From NCBI GenBank assembly GCA_013695975.1, contig JACCZL010000873.1, positions 1 to 6,785 on the forward strand: a DNA stretch of 6,785 nucleotides, given 5' to 3'. The translations under genes and the position numbers were made by a program. Positions 6,216 through 6,785 of the stretch are shown here, one piece after another. The notes beneath the pieces were generated by a model. It saw only the letters and a program-made list of their open reading frames with translations, had not been told where the DNA came from and made no database searches. This DNA is from Chloroflexota bacterium. GTDB taxonomy: Bacteria; Chloroflexota; UBA6077; JACCZL01. Positions within the stretch are counted from its first letter, which is position 1. Each line of letters starts with the position of its first letter.

Positions 6216-6218
6216 ATG
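6207..6218 (+). promoter_or_regulatory. Ribosome-binding site and start of the MaoC-type gene
   Basis: GGAG (6207-6210) lies 5 nt before ATG 6216-6218. The frame continues upstream to 6072, but that segment is low-quality sequence antisense to the oxidoreductase leader, and the MaoC family usually begins with a segment like ERYFEDFTVGE right after the start. Confidence 0.7.
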
Positions 6219-6674
6219 GCCGAGCGCTATTTCGAAGATTTCACGGTGGGCGAGAGCATCGAACTCGGGAGCGTGCAGATCAGCGCCGCCGAGATCATCG
6301 CCTTCGCCGAGCAGTTCGACCCCCAGCCATTCCACCTCGACCCGGCCCGGGCCGAAGGGTCCGTCTTCGGCGGGCTGATCGCCAGCGGCTGGCACACGGC
6401 CGGGCTTTACATGCGCCTGTTCGCCGAGGGTGTCCTCAATCGGGTGCCGAGCTTCGGCTCGCCCGGCATCGAGCAGTTGCGCTGGCTGCGGCCGGTTCGT
6501 CCCGGAGACACGCTGCGGGCGCGGTTCACGGTGCTGGAGGTCCGGCCCTCGACCAGTCGACCCGACCGCGGAATCGTCCGCTCCAGGGGCGAGATGACCA
6601 ACCAGGACGGCGAAGTGGCCCTGAGCCTGGAGGCGACGAACTTCTTCGGCCGCCGCCCGTCCGACCCTGCCTGA
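6216..6674 (+). CDS. MaoC-family hydratase/dehydratase
   Basis: A 152-residue single hot-dog-fold protein of the MaoC/(R)-specific enoyl-CoA hydratase family, cytoplasmic. The opening YFEDFTVGESIELGSVQISAAEIIAFA is family-typical. The hydratase motif reads FDPQPFHLDP (residues 34-43), keeping the catalytic pair Asp35 and His40, with the usual G-D-x-N-P-x-H changed to F-D-P-Q-P-F-H. It is followed by FGGLIASGWHTAG (51-63), where many relatives have a HG-M motif, and by LRWLRPVRPGDTLRA. The length fits the family. It likely hydrates a trans-2-enoyl-CoA or a similar unsaturated acyl thioester. It is divergent from the oxidoreductase/hydrolase pair, so it may serve the same catabolic route, but that link rests on position alone. 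Confidence 0.9.
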   Translation: MAERYFEDFTVGESIELGSVQISAAEIIAFAEQFDPQPFHLDPARAEGSVFGGLIASGWHTAGLYMRLFAEGVLNRVPSFGSPGIEQLRWLRPVRPGDTLRARFTVLEVRPSTSRPDRGIVRSRGEMTNQDGEVALSLEATNFFGRRPSDPA

Positions 6675-6737
6675 GGCCCGGCCCAGCCAGTGGGTCGCCC
6701 GGCATGCACGCGTGGCATGCGCCCATCCGAACCGCGA

Positions 6738-6785
6738 CCGTGAGGGAGCGCCCCGTTGCTCGGGCGCCGGGACGCTCTCTCACGG
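6738..6785 (+). terminator. Strong stem-loop after the MaoC-type gene (possible terminator, cut by window end)
   Basis: CCGTGAGGGAGCG (6738-6750) pairs with CGCTCTCTCACGG (6773-6785), 13 pairs with one G-T wobble. The stem continues by three C-G pairs (6751-6753 with 6769-6771) past a single bulged A (6772), closing a 15-nt loop. It begins 63 nt after the MaoC stop. The window ends exactly at the stem, so a following T-run, needed for an intrinsic terminator, cannot be seen. Confidence 0.5.

Noticed and set aside
4780..6378. Long plus-strand open frame of 532 codons over the oxidoreductase gene
   Set aside because: It is antisense to the luciferase-like gene, whose motifs are clear; its product is V/E/R/D-rich without recognisable domains, as expected for the complement of GC-rich coding sequence.
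6701..6720. GGCATGC direct repeats around a CACGCGTG palindrome
   Set aside because: The symmetry is short and built from GC-rich palindromic words that arise easily in this composition; no further support.

Overview
The window is GC-rich bacterial DNA with dense gene packing, many GTG starts and strong G/C bias at third codon positions. The mix of a MurE-type ligase lacking the meso-diaminopimelate signature, short heptamer arrays at gene ends, and a luciferase-like oxidoreductase/hydrolase module fits the Chloroflexota, perhaps the Thermomicrobia/Sphaerobacter branch. This is an inference from style and motifs; no rRNA or other marker gene is present to prove it.

Layout. The left part (1-3838) is on the + strand. 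It holds the 3' end of a murE-like ligase gene, a membrane-anchored J-domain-like protein whose HPD motif has decayed to HER, homoserine kinase (thrB), and an aspartate kinase with two ACT domains (lysC). The J-like gene and thrB are 1 nt apart. thrB and lysC are separated by a long imperfect hairpin made of inverted heptamer arrays, which supplies the last 13 codons and the stop of thrB and blurs the lysC start. A related heptamer array supplies the murE stop codon. A 150-bp stretch of interleaved inverted and direct repeats follows lysC and ends this block.

The right part has a minus-strand pair (6042 down to 3989): a luciferase-like flavin-dependent oxidoreductase whose stop overlaps the start of an alpha/beta hydrolase (TGATG). 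Diverging from it is a MaoC-family hydratase gene (6216-6674), followed by a strong stem-loop cut by the window end. An oxygenase, a hydrolase and an enoyl-CoA-hydratase-like enzyme side by side suggest a small catabolic module; the substrate cannot be read from the sequence.

How the genes work together. LysC commits aspartate to the lysine/threonine/methionine family and ThrB phosphorylates homoserine on the threonine branch, so their adjacency makes metabolic sense. lysC also has an internal GTG with a good Shine-Dalgarno, placed where two-subunit (alpha/beta) aspartokinases start their beta subunit. The most unusual non-coding signals are the heptamer arrays and the switch-like repeat block at 3874-3957. 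No tRNA, rRNA, CRISPR array, transposase or phage gene was seen.
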